Source: Spirochaetales bacterium
Lineage (GTDB): Bacteria > Spirochaetota > Spirochaetia > JABEVK01
Assembly (NCBI GenBank): GCA_947478845.1
Contig: CANJXC010000015.1
Location: 22,751 to 86,750, forward strand
Direction of reading: 5' to 3'
Length of the DNA stretch: 64,000 nt
Notes under the pieces: generated by a model
What the model was told of the DNA's origin: nothing
What the model saw: only the letters and a program-made list of their open reading frames with translations
Databases searched by the model: none
In this document: piece after piece, positions 36,203 through 45,479 of the stretch
Numbering within the stretch: position 1 is the first letter of the stretch
Layout: every line of letters begins with the position of its first letter
Program-made: the position numbers and the translations under genes

Positions 36203-37200
36203 TGGCTAAGAAAAACACCAACACCCTGGCTATCGCGGGCATTGCCGCTGCCGTCCTCGTGGTCGGTTTCCTCGTGGCAGGCCCGTTCTACCAGATTCAG
36301 GAAGGCCAGCAGTCTGTTGTAACCCAGTTTGGCGAAGCCGTGGGCACAGAAACCACCGCGGGCCTGAAGTTCAAGTTCCCCCTCATACAGGAAGCCAACC
36401 TCTACCCCAAGAAGATTATGAGCTGGGATGGAGAGCCTCAGCTGATTCCAACCCAAGAAAACCAGTTCATCTGGGTCGACAGCACCGCCCGTTGGCGCAT
36501 CACCGACCTGCGCAAGTTCTACGAGTCCACCAAAAACCTAAGCCGCGCCTATAGCCGCCTCGACGAAATCATCGACCCTGCTGTGCGCAAGGTGATTTCC
36601 ACCAATCCGCTTCAGGAAGCTGTTCGGAGCACCGACATCATCAACGAAACCAAGCGGGGTGGCGCCCTCACGGGGGCCAACGGTGAGGAGATTGAAGCGC
36701 TCAAGAGCCTGATCAGCAGCAACACAGACTTCAATGCCATCAAGACCGGCCGGCGCAAAATCAGCCAGGAAGTGTTGGGAGGCGTCAAGGCCAACATTCA
36801 GAACCAGTTCGGCATCGAGATCATCGACGTGCTCATCCGCCAAATTCGGTACAGCGACCAGCTGACCGAGTCGGTGTACAGCCGCATGATCACCGAGCGC
36901 AAGCAGTTGGCCGAAGGCTACCGCTCGTACGGACAGGGTAAGAAGCAGGAGTTGTTGGGCAAGATGCAGCGGGAGAAGAAATCGCTGCTTTCCGAGGCCT
37001 ACGCCAAGGCTGAGGGAATCAAGGGTGACGCGGATGCCAAAGCAGCCCGGACCTATTCTGACGCTTACGGGGCTGATCCTGAGTTTTACAACTTCTGGAA
37101 GTCGATTGAGAGCTACAAGACTACGATGCCACAGTTCCAGAAGACGATGACTACCGACATGGACTATTTCAAGTACCTTTATTCACCGCGCGGGCGCTGA
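36202..37200 (+). CDS. hflC: HflC, FtsH-associated SPFH membrane protein
   Basis: A 332-aa partner of HflK with an N-terminal membrane helix (around residues 9-28) and an SPFH domain starting QIQEGQQSVVTQFGEAVG. A RSYGQGKKQELLGKM stretch and the AYGADPEFYNFWKSIESYK C-terminal block are characteristic of HflC. It shares one base with the hflK stop. The BMP-type importer that follows starts 31 nt later and may be co-transcribed. Confidence 0.92.
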   Translation: MAKKNTNTLAIAGIAAAVLVVGFLVAGPFYQIQEGQQSVVTQFGEAVGTETTAGLKFKFPLIQEANLYPKKIMSWDGEPQLIPTQENQFIWVDSTARWRITDLRKFYESTKNLSRAYSRLDEIIDPAVRKVISTNPLQEAVRSTDIINETKRGGALTGANGEEIEALKSLISSNTDFNAIKTGRRKISQEVLGGVKANIQNQFGIEIIDVLIRQIRYSDQLTESVYSRMITERKQLAEGYRSYGQGKKQELLGKMQREKKSLLSEAYAKAEGIKGDADAKAARTYSDAYGADPEFYNFWKSIESYKTTMPQFQKTMTTDMDYFKYLYSPRGR

Positions 37201-37231
37201 CCCGTACTTTTTGGCAAGGAGTTTTTGCTGT

Positions 37232-38233
37232 ATGCGTAGTTCTCGCTTTGCTTTGGTTTTTGCCTTACTTTTGGCCGGTTTTTTGACAACCCCTGTGTTT
37301 GCGGCCACGATAGGAGTCTTTATTCCGGGGGCGCTTCAGGGAAGCCCCACCTACGAGCTTTTGGACGCCGGCGTGCGCAAAGCGGCGGCTGAGGTACCCG
37401 GAATAACGGTGAAAACGATCGAAGGCGGCTTCAACCAGGCCCAATGGGGTGAGCAAATTGCCGCCTTGGTGGCCAGTGGTGAATACAAGTGGATTGTCAC
37501 GTCCAACCCGGCTATGCCGGAAATCTGCACCCCGGTGGCTCAGGCGTACCCCGCCCAGAGGTTCATCATCCTCGAGTCCTGGTCTAAGAATGCGTCCTTT
37601 GCCACCCTGAGCTACAACCACAGGGAGTTGGCCTTCCTCCATGGGGCCTTGGCCGGACTGCTTACCCAGTCGCGCAAGGGGGCGGCGGTCGCCGGGTTGG
37701 TGGCGGGTCAGGAATATCCGGACATGAACAACGCCATCCTTCCAGGCTTCCGGGAGGGCTTCCAGTCGATTCTGCCCGCAGGCAAGGTCGAGTTCCGCGT
37801 GGTTGGCAACTGGTACGATGCCGGTAAGGGCGCCGAGCTGGCCAAAAACCTTTTTGACCAAAACGTGAGTGTGGTGTTGCCCATTGCCGGTGGTGCCGGC
37901 CAGGGAGTCATCTCGGCGGCGAAACAGGCGGGCAAGTCGGTGCTTTGGTACGACACCGACGGATATGCTTTAGAGAAGGGCATCGTCGTTGGCAGCGGCG
38001 TCATCCGCCAGGACACCGCAAGCTACCAACTGGTAAAAAAAGCCCTAGCGGGCACTCTCGAGTATGGCAAGCCGCTGGTTGTTGGTGTCAAGGAAGGGTA
38101 CCTCGACTACCTGACCTCTCTGCCGGCCTTCGTTTCCGGCCTACCCGCGGCGATACGCACACCGTTTGAAGCTATCGTCAACCAGTTCCGTACAGGCAAA
38201 AAGACTCTGGCCATGCCACTGCCTACAAGCTGA
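37232..38233 (+). CDS. BMP family substrate-binding protein (type I signal peptide)
   Basis: A 333-aa exported protein with hydrophobic signal FALVFALLLAGFLTTPVFA and a predicted cleavage at VFA-A; there is no lipobox Cys, unlike the first BMP protein of this window. The mature part is a BMP/PnrA-like two-lobe fold, with QGSPTYELLDAGVRKAA in the first lobe and GVISAAKQAGKSVLWYDTDGY in the second. A soluble periplasmic binding protein for the ABC importer encoded next is expected; ligand unknown, possibly a nucleoside or related compound. ATG 37232 follows AAGGAG (37216-37221). Its stop shares one base with the ATPase ATG. Confidence 0.85.
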   Translation: MRSSRFALVFALLLAGFLTTPVFAATIGVFIPGALQGSPTYELLDAGVRKAAAEVPGITVKTIEGGFNQAQWGEQIAALVASGEYKWIVTSNPAMPEICTPVAQAYPAQRFIILESWSKNASFATLSYNHRELAFLHGALAGLLTQSRKGAAVAGLVAGQEYPDMNNAILPGFREGFQSILPAGKVEFRVVGNWYDAGKGAELAKNLFDQNVSVVLPIAGGAGQGVISAAKQAGKSVLWYDTDGYALEKGIVVGSGVIRQDTASYQLVKKALAGTLEYGKPLVVGVKEGYLDYLTSLPAFVSGLPAAIRTPFEAIVNQFRTGKKTLAMPLPTS

Positions 38234-39702
38234 TGGCCCCAAACTCCCCCGCTGTTCTCGCTTCGTTGGTTCGGCTGAGCAAAACTTTTGCCGACAACGG
38301 GGTGAGGGCTGTCGATGAGGTGAGTCTGGAGCTTCAAGCCGGCGAGGTGCTGGCTCTCTTGGGAGAGAACGGCGCGGGCAAGACAACCCTAATGGCCCTT
38401 TTGGCGGGCCTCGAAGTTCCCGACTCAGGCGAAGTGGTCTTGGCCAGCGGTCAGCCCCCTTCTCTGAAAGCCGGTATAGCCTTGGTTCAGCAACATCCCC
38501 CGTTTGCACCTGAGCTTACCCTTTGGGAACACGCGGTGCTGGGACTTCCCGGCAGGTTCCCGGGCAAGAAGGCCGCTCGGAGCCTACTGGAGGCCTCTGC
38601 CGCCCGATGGGGCTTTGCCCTCAATTGGGACGAGTTGTGCCGCGACGCCGGACCATTGGCCCTGCAAAAGGCCACGCTGACGGCGTTTTTCCTGCACCCG
38701 CTGACCATTCTCATTCTCGATGAACCTACCGCGGCCCTAGGCCCGGCCGAGGCGCGCTCTCTTTTGGCATCCGTCCGTGCGTGGGTGCGTGAAAACCACG
38801 CCTGCGCTGTGTTCGTTACCCACAAATTGCACGAGAGTCTGGAGTGGGCCGACCGGGTGGCCGTGATGCGCGCGGGGCGTCTGGTGGCCACCACCACCCC
38901 CGCCGACTCGAGCCTCGAAGCTTTGAGTTCGCTCTTGTTTCCCAGGCGTCAACAGCCGCAGGTGCAAGAGAGTCTTCCTGCTCCTGCGGCTTCCCTCCCG
39001 CCGGTGTTTATGGCCCAGGGGACTCGCGCCGATTTTGAGCTGCGGGGGGGTGAGATTCTAGGGCTGACGTCGCTGCGGGGCGAAGGCGCGGAAGAGCTCG
39101 AAGAAGAGCTCACCGGTTTGGCGGACCTGCCCGAGGGACGCTTGTTCTTGGCCGGAACCGACGTGACCACAGCGAGCATCGCCGCGTTGCGCCGCCTGGG
39201 TCTGAGCTACGTTCCGAGTGACCGCATGGGTCGCGGCTCGAGCCCGTATTCGGCACTAGCGAGTAATGTCATTCCGTATCAAGTGACCAGGCTCGCTCCG
39301 GGAGGAATCTTACGCAGCCATTCGGTGCGGGGGTATTTTCGCGAGCTTGCCAAGCGCTTTTCGCTGCAAGGGGAGCCCGGACAGCGTTTGGTGACCCTAT
39401 CGGGTGGCAACATTCAGAAACTCATTGTTGCCCGCGAAATGGATCACGGCCCCAAAGTGCTGATTCTGGCCGAACCCTCCTGGGGCCTAGACCTCGAGGC
39501 CCGCCGTGAGCTCTACAGGCTGATTCGGCAGGCGGCGCGAGCGGGAAGCGCCATCCTGATTCTGAGTTCGGAACCTCAGGAACTGCTTGAGGTGTGCACC
39601 CGCGTCGGTGTGTTGCGCGAGGGCAGGCTTCAAGGTATCCGCCTAGTGGAGCATTGGACCTCGGAGCTGCTGGGCCGAGAACTTCTGGGAGTGGTCAATT
39701 GA
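38233..39702 (+). CDS. BMP-type ABC transporter ATPase with two NBDs, divergent signatures
   Basis: A 489-aa fused-NBD ATPase. NBD1 has Walker A LLGENGAGKTTL (around 47-58) and Walker B ILILDEPTAALGP, but where the signature should lie there is only AGPLALQKATLTAFF, with no LSGGQ-like motif. NBD2 lacks a Walker A (GLTSLRGEGAEELEE aligns there) but keeps TLSGGNIQKLIVARE and Walker B-like VLILAEPSWGLD. Composite ATP sites could still form, with the NBD1 Walker A paired to the NBD2 signature, leaving one functional site. Operon position 2, followed by a permease overlapping its stop. Confidence 0.85.
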   Translation: MAPNSPAVLASLVRLSKTFADNGVRAVDEVSLELQAGEVLALLGENGAGKTTLMALLAGLEVPDSGEVVLASGQPPSLKAGIALVQQHPPFAPELTLWEHAVLGLPGRFPGKKAARSLLEASAARWGFALNWDELCRDAGPLALQKATLTAFFLHPLTILILDEPTAALGPAEARSLLASVRAWVRENHACAVFVTHKLHESLEWADRVAVMRAGRLVATTTPADSSLEALSSLLFPRRQQPQVQESLPAPAASLPPVFMAQGTRADFELRGGEILGLTSLRGEGAEELEEELTGLADLPEGRLFLAGTDVTTASIAALRRLGLSYVPSDRMGRGSSPYSALASNVIPYQVTRLAPGGILRSHSVRGYFRELAKRFSLQGEPGQRLVTLSGGNIQKLIVAREMDHGPKVLILAEPSWGLDLEARRELYRLIRQAARAGSAILILSSEPQELLEVCTRVGVLREGRLQGIRLVEHWTSELLGRELLGVVN

Positions 39703-40730
39703 ATCTGCCTAGGGCCCACGCCAACCCGCTGATCGGTTTGTCGAGCACACTGCTGGCGTTGGCGGTTTCACTTTTGGCTACGGTTGTCCTGCTTGTGGTT
39801 TTTGGCAGCCATCCCCTTTCGGCCTTGAGGAGCTTTTTTGTGGGACCCTTTTCGTCACCCTTGGCTTGGGGCAACACGCTCAACCAGAGCTCTCTGCTCG
39901 TCCTGACGGGTTTGGCTGCTTCAGTGGCCTTCGGGGCCGGAGCTTTCAACCTTGGCGGCGAGGGCCAGGTGTACCTCGGTGGTTTGGCGGCTCTGGCCGC
40001 CGCTCTGTTTTTGCCCCCCGTTTGGGGAGCGCTGGGAATCTTGGCGGCGCTTGTTTCCGGCATGGTGGCGGGGGCAGGTTTGGGTGCCGTGAGCGGTGCC
40101 CTCAAGGCTCGCTGGCAAGCCGACGAGTTAATCACCACGTTTCTGCTTTCTGCCAGCGTTGTGCCCGTCGTTGACAGCCTCATCACCAGCCCCCTGTTCG
40201 GCGCGGCCGGTAGCTTTCTGATCACTTCGCGCAAAATACCGCAGGAGTTTTGGCTTCCTGGGTTGTTGGCGCCGTCTAACTTGCACTGGGGGGCGTTGTT
40301 GACCCTGCCGCTGGCTGTTGTTTTTGGAGTTCTGGTGAACTCCACGCCGTGGGGCTACCGACTGCGCTTGTTGGGCCGCAACAGGGCCTTTGCGCAATAC
40401 ACCGGGCTTTCTATGGCCAGCTACAGCCTGCTCCCCTTGGGGCTTTCGGGAGCGCTTCACGGCCTTGCCGGAGCTCTGGGAGTGCTGGGAACCCAGCATG
40501 CGCTGGTGCAGGGCTTTAGTTCCGGCTGGGGCTGGAACGGCATCGCGGTAGCCCTTATCGCCCGAACCAACCCGTGGGCAGTGGTGCCTGCGGCGCTGCT
40601 TTTCACCTTTCTCGATCAGGCCTCCCGAATGGTGGTTCTTCAGGGCCAATTCCCTTTCCAGTTGAGCGCGCTGTTTCAGGCCGCCATCCTGTTCTTCATC
40701 ACAGCGCAAATCGTACGGAGGCGGTCATGA
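39699..40730 (+). CDS. BMP-type ABC transporter permease 1 (TTG start)
   Basis: A 343-aa inner-membrane permease with eight or so helices and the motif FNLGGEGQVYLGG around residue 85, the counterpart of FNIGAEGQYIAG in the first importer. The start is TTG at 39699: it overlaps the ATPase TGA (TTGA) and has GGGAG at 39687-39691 at ideal distance, whereas the upstream in-frame ATG at 39594 lies deep inside the ATPase gene. It overlaps permease 2 by 4 bp. Confidence 0.85.
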   Translation: MNLPRAHANPLIGLSSTLLALAVSLLATVVLLVVFGSHPLSALRSFFVGPFSSPLAWGNTLNQSSLLVLTGLAASVAFGAGAFNLGGEGQVYLGGLAALAAALFLPPVWGALGILAALVSGMVAGAGLGAVSGALKARWQADELITTFLLSASVVPVVDSLITSPLFGAAGSFLITSRKIPQEFWLPGLLAPSNLHWGALLTLPLAVVFGVLVNSTPWGYRLRLLGRNRAFAQYTGLSMASYSLLPLGLSGALHGLAGALGVLGTQHALVQGFSSGWGWNGIAVALIARTNPWAVVPAALLFTFLDQASRMVVLQGQFPFQLSALFQAAILFFITAQIVRRRS

Positions 40731-41572
40731 ACCTCCCCTTTGACCTGTTTACGCCTTTGCTGTTGGCGGCTCTGGGAGCGCTTTTTTCCGAACGAGCGGG
40801 ACTTCTGAATATCGCTCTTGAGGGCCAGATGCTAGGCGGTGCGTTCACAGCCATCCTGGTGCAGCAACTCACGGGGAATCTGGCCCTGACGGTGCTCGCC
40901 GTGACGTCGTTCGGAGCGCTCAGCAGCTTGGTTCTGGCTTGGGGAACCTTGAAGCTCAAGGCCGACCCGTTTATTGCCGCGCTGGGGTTGAACCTCTTGG
41001 TTCCCGCCCTCACGAGCTGGGTGAGTTTCCTGCTGTTTGGCAACCTCGGCGTGATCAGGTTGGCAACCAATGTGGCGCCGCGGTGGGAGGGCATTCCGGT
41101 GACCTTTTTGCTGGCGCTGGCGCTCGCTGGCTTAGCTCATTTTGTTCTCTTCCATACGTCGTGGGGGCTACGCCTGCGCTCTGCTGGTGCTTCCGAACAC
41201 CTGATGGCCAGCCGGAGTTTAGGTACCAGAGGGATCAAGACGGCCGCGGTGGTGATCTCGGGGGTGTTGGGCGCCGTCGGTGGCGCCGTCTTGGCTCTGA
41301 ACTTAGGGGCTTGGGTTCAAGGGGTGAGCGCAGGAAAGGGATGGATAGCCCTGGTGGCCTTGTACCTCGGCCTTCGCAAACCACTACCGCTGTTGCTGGC
41401 GGTTGCCTTGCTGGCGTGGACCGAACAGCTTTCGGGCGCCCTTCAAGCGATTCCCGAATTGCCTCAAGGACTACTTTTGGGTCTCCCTTCGCTAATCACC
41501 GTCGTTGTGTTTGTTATCACCAGCGCTGCCGGTGGGCCTCACCGGAAGTCGGCCAGAGTTACGTCCCGGTAG
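40727..41572 (+). CDS. BMP-type ABC transporter permease 2
   Basis: A 281-aa inner-membrane permease with LLNIALEGQMLGGAF near residue 29, matching VNIALEGLMGIGAF of the first importer. ATG 40727 overlaps the upstream TGA (ATGA) and is preceded by ACGGAGG; longer upstream frames lie within permease 1. Together with the three preceding genes it makes a complete second BMP-type importer. Its end overlaps the convergent HAD gene by 34 bp. Confidence 0.87.
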   Translation: MNLPFDLFTPLLLAALGALFSERAGLLNIALEGQMLGGAFTAILVQQLTGNLALTVLAVTSFGALSSLVLAWGTLKLKADPFIAALGLNLLVPALTSWVSFLLFGNLGVIRLATNVAPRWEGIPVTFLLALALAGLAHFVLFHTSWGLRLRSAGASEHLMASRSLGTRGIKTAAVVISGVLGAVGGAVLALNLGAWVQGVSAGKGWIALVALYLGLRKPLPLLLAVALLAWTEQLSGALQAIPELPQGLLLGLPSLITVVVFVITSAAGGPHRKSARVTSR

Positions 41573-42213
41573 GTGTGAATCACCCGGTCGACACCGGCGG
41601 CTGCCACCTTGGCCCTTCCCGCCTCGTCGCTGCCGATGCCATAAACTTTTCCCGCGCCGGCAGCACGGGCTGCCTGAATGCCGAGCACTCCGTCTTCCAC
41701 CACGAGGCATTGCGCCGGGACCAAGCCCAGCCGTGCAATGGCGGTACTGAAGAGCGCTGGGTGGGGCTTGCCAGGCATGGTACCGTCGTCAAACACGATG
41801 CTTTCGGGTTTGAACCAGCGGTGTAAATGGAAGGTTTCGATGTAGAACTCCACGTTGGTGGGTCCCGAAGCGGTGCCAATGGCAATTTCAATGTTGTTGT
41901 CGAGGCACAGCTCAAAAAGCTCGATGGCGCCATCGACCAAGCGAATCCGCTCGGGGGTCGAGAGAAGCAGGTCGCGGTAGGTCGCCTCTTTTTCCTCCGA
42001 TCGGGTACGGGCCTCGGCGGAATCGACTTCCCGGCCAAGCACTTTCGGCCAGATTTCCGCGTTGGTGCGGCCGACGAAAGTATGCTCGAACTCATTGTCG
42101 GCTAGAGGACGCCCGAGGTGACCTTCGGCCACCTTGCGCCACACGATTTCGTGCAGGTCCATGTCAAAAAGCAGAGTTCCGTTAAAATCAAACACAATGC
42201 CCTGATACGTCAT
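41539..42213 (-). CDS. HAD superfamily hydrolase, beta-phosphoglucomutase-like
   Basis: A 224-aa HAD phosphatase-type enzyme. Motif I is VFDFNGTL: D9 is the nucleophile, but the second Asp of DxD is Asn11, found in a subset of HAD proteins. Motif II/III are in GTASGPTN and KPHPALF, and motif IV in VVEDGVLGIQAA. The alpha-helical cap type suggests a sugar-phosphate phosphatase or phosphoglucomutase-like enzyme; with Asn11 a mutase acid/base role is less likely. Downstream of ylqF with an ATGA overlap and AGGAGAG before the ATG. Confidence 0.8.
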   Translation of the reverse strand: MTYQGIVFDFNGTLLFDMDLHEIVWRKVAEGHLGRPLADNEFEHTFVGRTNAEIWPKVLGREVDSAEARTRSEEKEATYRDLLLSTPERIRLVDGAIELFELCLDNNIEIAIGTASGPTNVEFYIETFHLHRWFKPESIVFDDGTMPGKPHPALFSTAIARLGLVPAQCLVVEDGVLGIQAARAAGAGKVYGIGSDEAGRAKVAAAGVDRVIHTYRDVTLADFR

Positions 42214-43073
42214 TTGCTCTCCTGAATTGGTCGCGGGGGGCGTTCCAAACTGAAACGGCCGAGTTTACCGGTCCGATATTCCGCCAAAAGCGACTGGAAG
42301 GCACGATCGTAATCGACGATTCCGCCCTTGGCAAGCATGCCACGACGCAGGCCCCAGCCCTCGATGCGGGCAAACACTTCGGTGGCTTCGGCTTCCGGAT
42401 CGACCGGCTGGTCCCAGTAACTGGCAAAGGCCTTGGGGTACAAGCGAGTGACGCCGGTCACTAACTCGCGCACCAAATCGCTGACCGACAAAATCTCGTC
42501 CTTTACCGAACCCAAAAACGCCAGACGCTGACCTACCGCTGGGTCTTCAAACTTGTGCCATAAAATGCCGGGGGTATCGAAGAGGTCAAACTTCTCAGCG
42601 ATGTTGATGCGCTGAAGCCCTTTGGTGTGGCCAGGCTTCGGCGCTACCGAGGCCTTTTTGGCCCCGACGAGGGCGTTGATTAGGCTCGATTTGCCCACGT
42701 TGGGCACGCCCACGATCATTCCCCTCACCTTGCGTAGCCCGTACCATTTTTTGTCGCGGCATAGTTCGTTGACCGCGGTAAGGATTCCGGGGAGGTTCTT
42801 GCGTTCGGTACAACTGATCAACACGGCCTTGGTGTCGGCCTGCAGTTCAAACCAGGCTTTCCACGCTGAGGTCACCTGAGGGTCGGCCAGATCGATCTTG
42901 TTGAGCAGAATAACCCTAGGTTTGTTGCCGATGAGTTCCAGCAGCAGCGGGTTGGCCGTGGCCATCGGGGCGCGCGCGTCAACAACTTCGAGGAACACGT
43001 CGACCTGGCTGCGGTGTTCCTGAATCAGACGCTGGGTCTTGAGCATGTGGCCGGGAAACCACTGGATATCCAT
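42210..43073 (-). CDS. ylqF: Ribosome biogenesis GTPase YlqF/RbgA
   Basis: A 287-aa circularly permuted GTPase: G4 NKIDLAD (around 58) precedes G1 GVPNVGKSS (around 119) and G3 DTPG (around 165). The N-terminal MDIQWFPGHM is diagnostic of YlqF/RbgA, which assists 50S subunit maturation. ATG 43073 is chosen; a GTG three codons upstream is possible. No Shine-Dalgarno sequence; a TATAGT (43086-43081) predicts +1 only 1 nt before the ATG. Co-translated with the HAD gene. Confidence 0.9.
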   Translation of the reverse strand: MDIQWFPGHMLKTQRLIQEHRSQVDVFLEVVDARAPMATANPLLLELIGNKPRVILLNKIDLADPQVTSAWKAWFELQADTKAVLISCTERKNLPGILTAVNELCRDKKWYGLRKVRGMIVGVPNVGKSSLINALVGAKKASVAPKPGHTKGLQRINIAEKFDLFDTPGILWHKFEDPAVGQRLAFLGSVKDEILSVSDLVRELVTGVTRLYPKAFASYWDQPVDPEAEATEVFARIEGWGLRRGMLAKGGIVDYDRAFQSLLAEYRTGKLGRFSLERPPRPIQESK

Positions 43074-43172
43074 GGTTGGCACTATACACGAAGCACCTTC
43101 TTTGACCCAGCGAAGGGTCTATGATAAGCTTGGAAGCCGCGAAGGGCGCAAACTAACGGCACGGAGGATTTC

Positions 43173-43970
43173 GTGAAGCTTGATGCTATTGGAATCATCG
43201 GCTACGGCAACATGGGCCGTGCCTTGGCCCACGGGTTGCTCAGAAAACACAAAGACCAGACCATCGGAATCCTGAGCCGCAACATCGACGGCGTGGCCCA
43301 CGCGGCCCGCAGCAAGCGCCTAGTGGTTCACAAAACGCTGGAGGCCCTAGTGGCTGCCAGCAAAATCGTCGTGATCGCTATCAAACCTCAGGACATACCG
43401 GCCTTGCTGGACCAGCTGCGTCCCCTTGCACGCCACAAATGGTTCATTTCGGTGGCGGCGGGCCTCACCACCAAGTGGTTTTCTGAGCAGCTGGCCAGCC
43501 CGCAGGTGGTGAGGTTCATGCCCAACCTAGCGGCAAAGACCGGGATGTCGCTGGTAGGCCTGAGCCCGGGCCAAGAGGTAGAAGCTGGTTTCACGGCACA
43601 AGCTCTCGAGCTTGCCTCGGCCATCGGAACCCCCGCACTTATACCCGAAAAGCTCATGGCCGGCCTGACGGGCCTTTCAGGCTCGGGCATCGCTTACGTG
43701 TTTCAGTTTGTGCACGCCTTGGCTCAGGCCGGTGTGCGGGAAGGTTTTCCGTACCAAGTGGCCCTCGGTCACGCCTTGTCCACGATGGAGGGTGCCGTCT
43801 CGCTGCTTCGCGAAAGTGGCGAGCACCCCGTAGCGCTAGTGAGCAAGGTCACCTCGCCCTCCGGCACCACCATCGAGGGGATCAAAGTGCTCGAGGCAGC
43901 AGGCTTTACGAACATCGTGATGGAAGCAGTGAGCGCGTCGAGCAAGAGGGCAGCCGAACTCGAACGTTAA
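43173..43970 (+). CDS. proC: Pyrroline-5-carboxylate reductase
   Basis: A 265-aa NAD(P)H-dependent enzyme for the last step of proline synthesis. N-terminal Rossmann motif IIGYGNMGRALAHG, a VVIAIKPQDIPALL segment, MPNLAAKTGMSLVGL, and the C-terminal ProC signature VSKVTSPSGTTIEGIKVLE. Start is GTG 43173 with GGAGG (43163-43167) at good distance. A hairpin without T-tract (43970-43987) follows. Confidence 0.93.
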   Translation: MKLDAIGIIGYGNMGRALAHGLLRKHKDQTIGILSRNIDGVAHAARSKRLVVHKTLEALVAASKIVVIAIKPQDIPALLDQLRPLARHKWFISVAAGLTTKWFSEQLASPQVVRFMPNLAAKTGMSLVGLSPGQEVEAGFTAQALELASAIGTPALIPEKLMAGLTGLSGSGIAYVFQFVHALAQAGVREGFPYQVALGHALSTMEGAVSLLRESGEHPVALVSKVTSPSGTTIEGIKVLEAAGFTNIVMEAVSASSKRAAELER

Positions 43971-44009
43971 GCCCGGTCCGGCGGGCTATTAAACTCGAAG
44001 CCAAGTAGC

Positions 44010-44015
44010 TATACT
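44010..44015 (+). promoter_or_regulatory. -10-like element upstream of pyk
   Basis: TATACT 22 bp before the AAGGAG that precedes ATG 44043. No convincing -35 is seen at 16-18 bp. Confidence 0.35.
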
Positions 44016-44042
44016 AAAGTTAATCCGAATGAAGGAGCTGCT

Positions 44043-45479
44043 ATGTTGAAGTTTGTTGACACCCGCCGGGTCAAAATTGTCTGTACCTTAGGGCCCTCCA
44101 CCAACACTTATGAGAGCATTCTCGAGCTGGCCCAGGTGGGAATGGACGTGGCCCGCTTCAATTTTAGCCACGGAACCTTGGAAGACCACAAGAGGCGCTT
44201 CGACTGGGTAAGACAGGCCTCCGCGGAAACCAACAAGCCCATCGCCATCCTGCAGGACCTTCAGGGCCCCAAAATTCGGGTGCGAGAGTTTGAAGGCGGT
44301 GGGGCTGAATTGAAGGCTGGCGCGCCGTTCATTCTTACCGTGCGGCAGGTCGTGGGAAACTCCGCAATCGCCTCCGTGAGTTACCCGACGTTCCACAAAG
44401 ACGTCGCGCCGGGGTCGCTTGTTTTGTTAGATGACGGCAACCTTTCGCTGAAAGTGATCAAGATTGTCGGTGAAGACGTGCATTGCGAAGTGGTTCACGA
44501 CGGACTTCTCAAAAATAAGAAGGGCGTTAACCTCCCCGAAAGCGTCCTCTCGGTAGAGGCGCTCACCGAACAAGACAAAGAACACCTCAAGTTCGGGCTC
44601 GAAATCGGCGTGGACTACATAGCCCTGAGCTTCGTACAACGCCCTGAAGACGTGAAGGCCATCAAAGACCTCATTGAATCTTATGGCAAAGATACACCGG
44701 TGATTGCCAAAATAGAAAAGCCACAGGCGGTCGACCGCATCGACGAAATCATCGCCCTTTCGGACGGTATAATGATTGCCCGGGGAGATTTAGGCGTTGA
44801 AATGAACGTTTGGGAAGTTCCCGCCATCCAAAAAGACATTATTGAGCGTTGCAACCGGATGGGGAAACCCGTCATCACAGCCACGCAGATGCTGGAGTCG
44901 ATGATCAGCAACCCACGACCTACTCGCGCCGAAGCCACCGATGTGGCCAACGCCGTTCTCGACGGTACCGACGCCGTAATGCTTAGCGCCGAAACGGCCT
45001 CAGGGCAGTACCCCTCCCAGGCCGTGGAGCACATGCATAAAATTATCCAAACCATCGAGGCCAAGCGTTCCTTGCCCTTTGCCCAGAGAAAACTCCTGCT
45101 TAATCCAACCTATTCCGTGGCCAACGCTACCGGCGAATCCGCCAGCGTCGCGGCCGCCGTCATCGGGGCCAGCAAAATCATTTGCCTCACCGACTCCGGC
45201 TACACCGCCAAAGTGATCAGCCATTTCCGGCCCCCACGCGCCATCCTGGCCGTCAGCCCGAGCGATAAAGCGCTCCGGCAACTAGCTCTTTACTGGGGCG
45301 TGTGGGGCGTGCACATCAGCACCTTCGGCGACAACATTGACGACGCCGTGCGCACGGTAACAAATCTGGTGAAAAACGCAGGCTACGTAAAAAGCGCCGA
45401 TCGGGTGGTGTTCACGGCGGCGCTGCCGTTCACGGCGCATCGTGACACCAATATGATCCGCATCGAACAAGTCCCCTGA
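44043..45479 (+). CDS. pyk: Pyruvate kinase
   Basis: A 478-aa glycolytic enzyme converting phosphoenolpyruvate and ADP to pyruvate and ATP. Conserved blocks: RRVKIVCTLGPSTNTYE at the N-terminus, MDVARFNFSHG, the catalytic-Lys region VIAKIEKPQAVDRIDEI (around 220-236) and GIMIARGDLGVE, then PTRAEATDVANAVLDGTDAVM. Length is standard for bacterial type enzymes without extra C-terminal domains. AAGGAG precedes ATG 44043. Its stop codon is the first part of an inverted copy of the repeat array that follows. Confidence 0.95.
   Translation: MLKFVDTRRVKIVCTLGPSTNTYESILELAQVGMDVARFNFSHGTLEDHKRRFDWVRQASAETNKPIAILQDLQGPKIRVREFEGGGAELKAGAPFILTVRQVVGNSAIASVSYPTFHKDVAPGSLVLLDDGNLSLKVIKIVGEDVHCEVVHDGLLKNKKGVNLPESVLSVEALTEQDKEHLKFGLEIGVDYIALSFVQRPEDVKAIKDLIESYGKDTPVIAKIEKPQAVDRIDEIIALSDGIMIARGDLGVEMNVWEVPAIQKDIIERCNRMGKPVITATQMLESMISNPRPTRAEATDVANAVLDGTDAVMLSAETASGQYPSQAVEHMHKIIQTIEAKRSLPFAQRKLLLNPTYSVANATGESASVAAAVIGASKIICLTDSGYTAKVISHFRPPRAILAVSPSDKALRQLALYWGVWGVHISTFGDNIDDAVRTVTNLVKNAGYVKSADRVVFTAALPFTAHRDTNMIRIEQVP

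Noticed and set aside
43970..43987. Rho-independent terminator after proC
   Set aside because: A 6-bp stem hairpin (AGCCCG/CGGGCT) exists but no T-tract follows.
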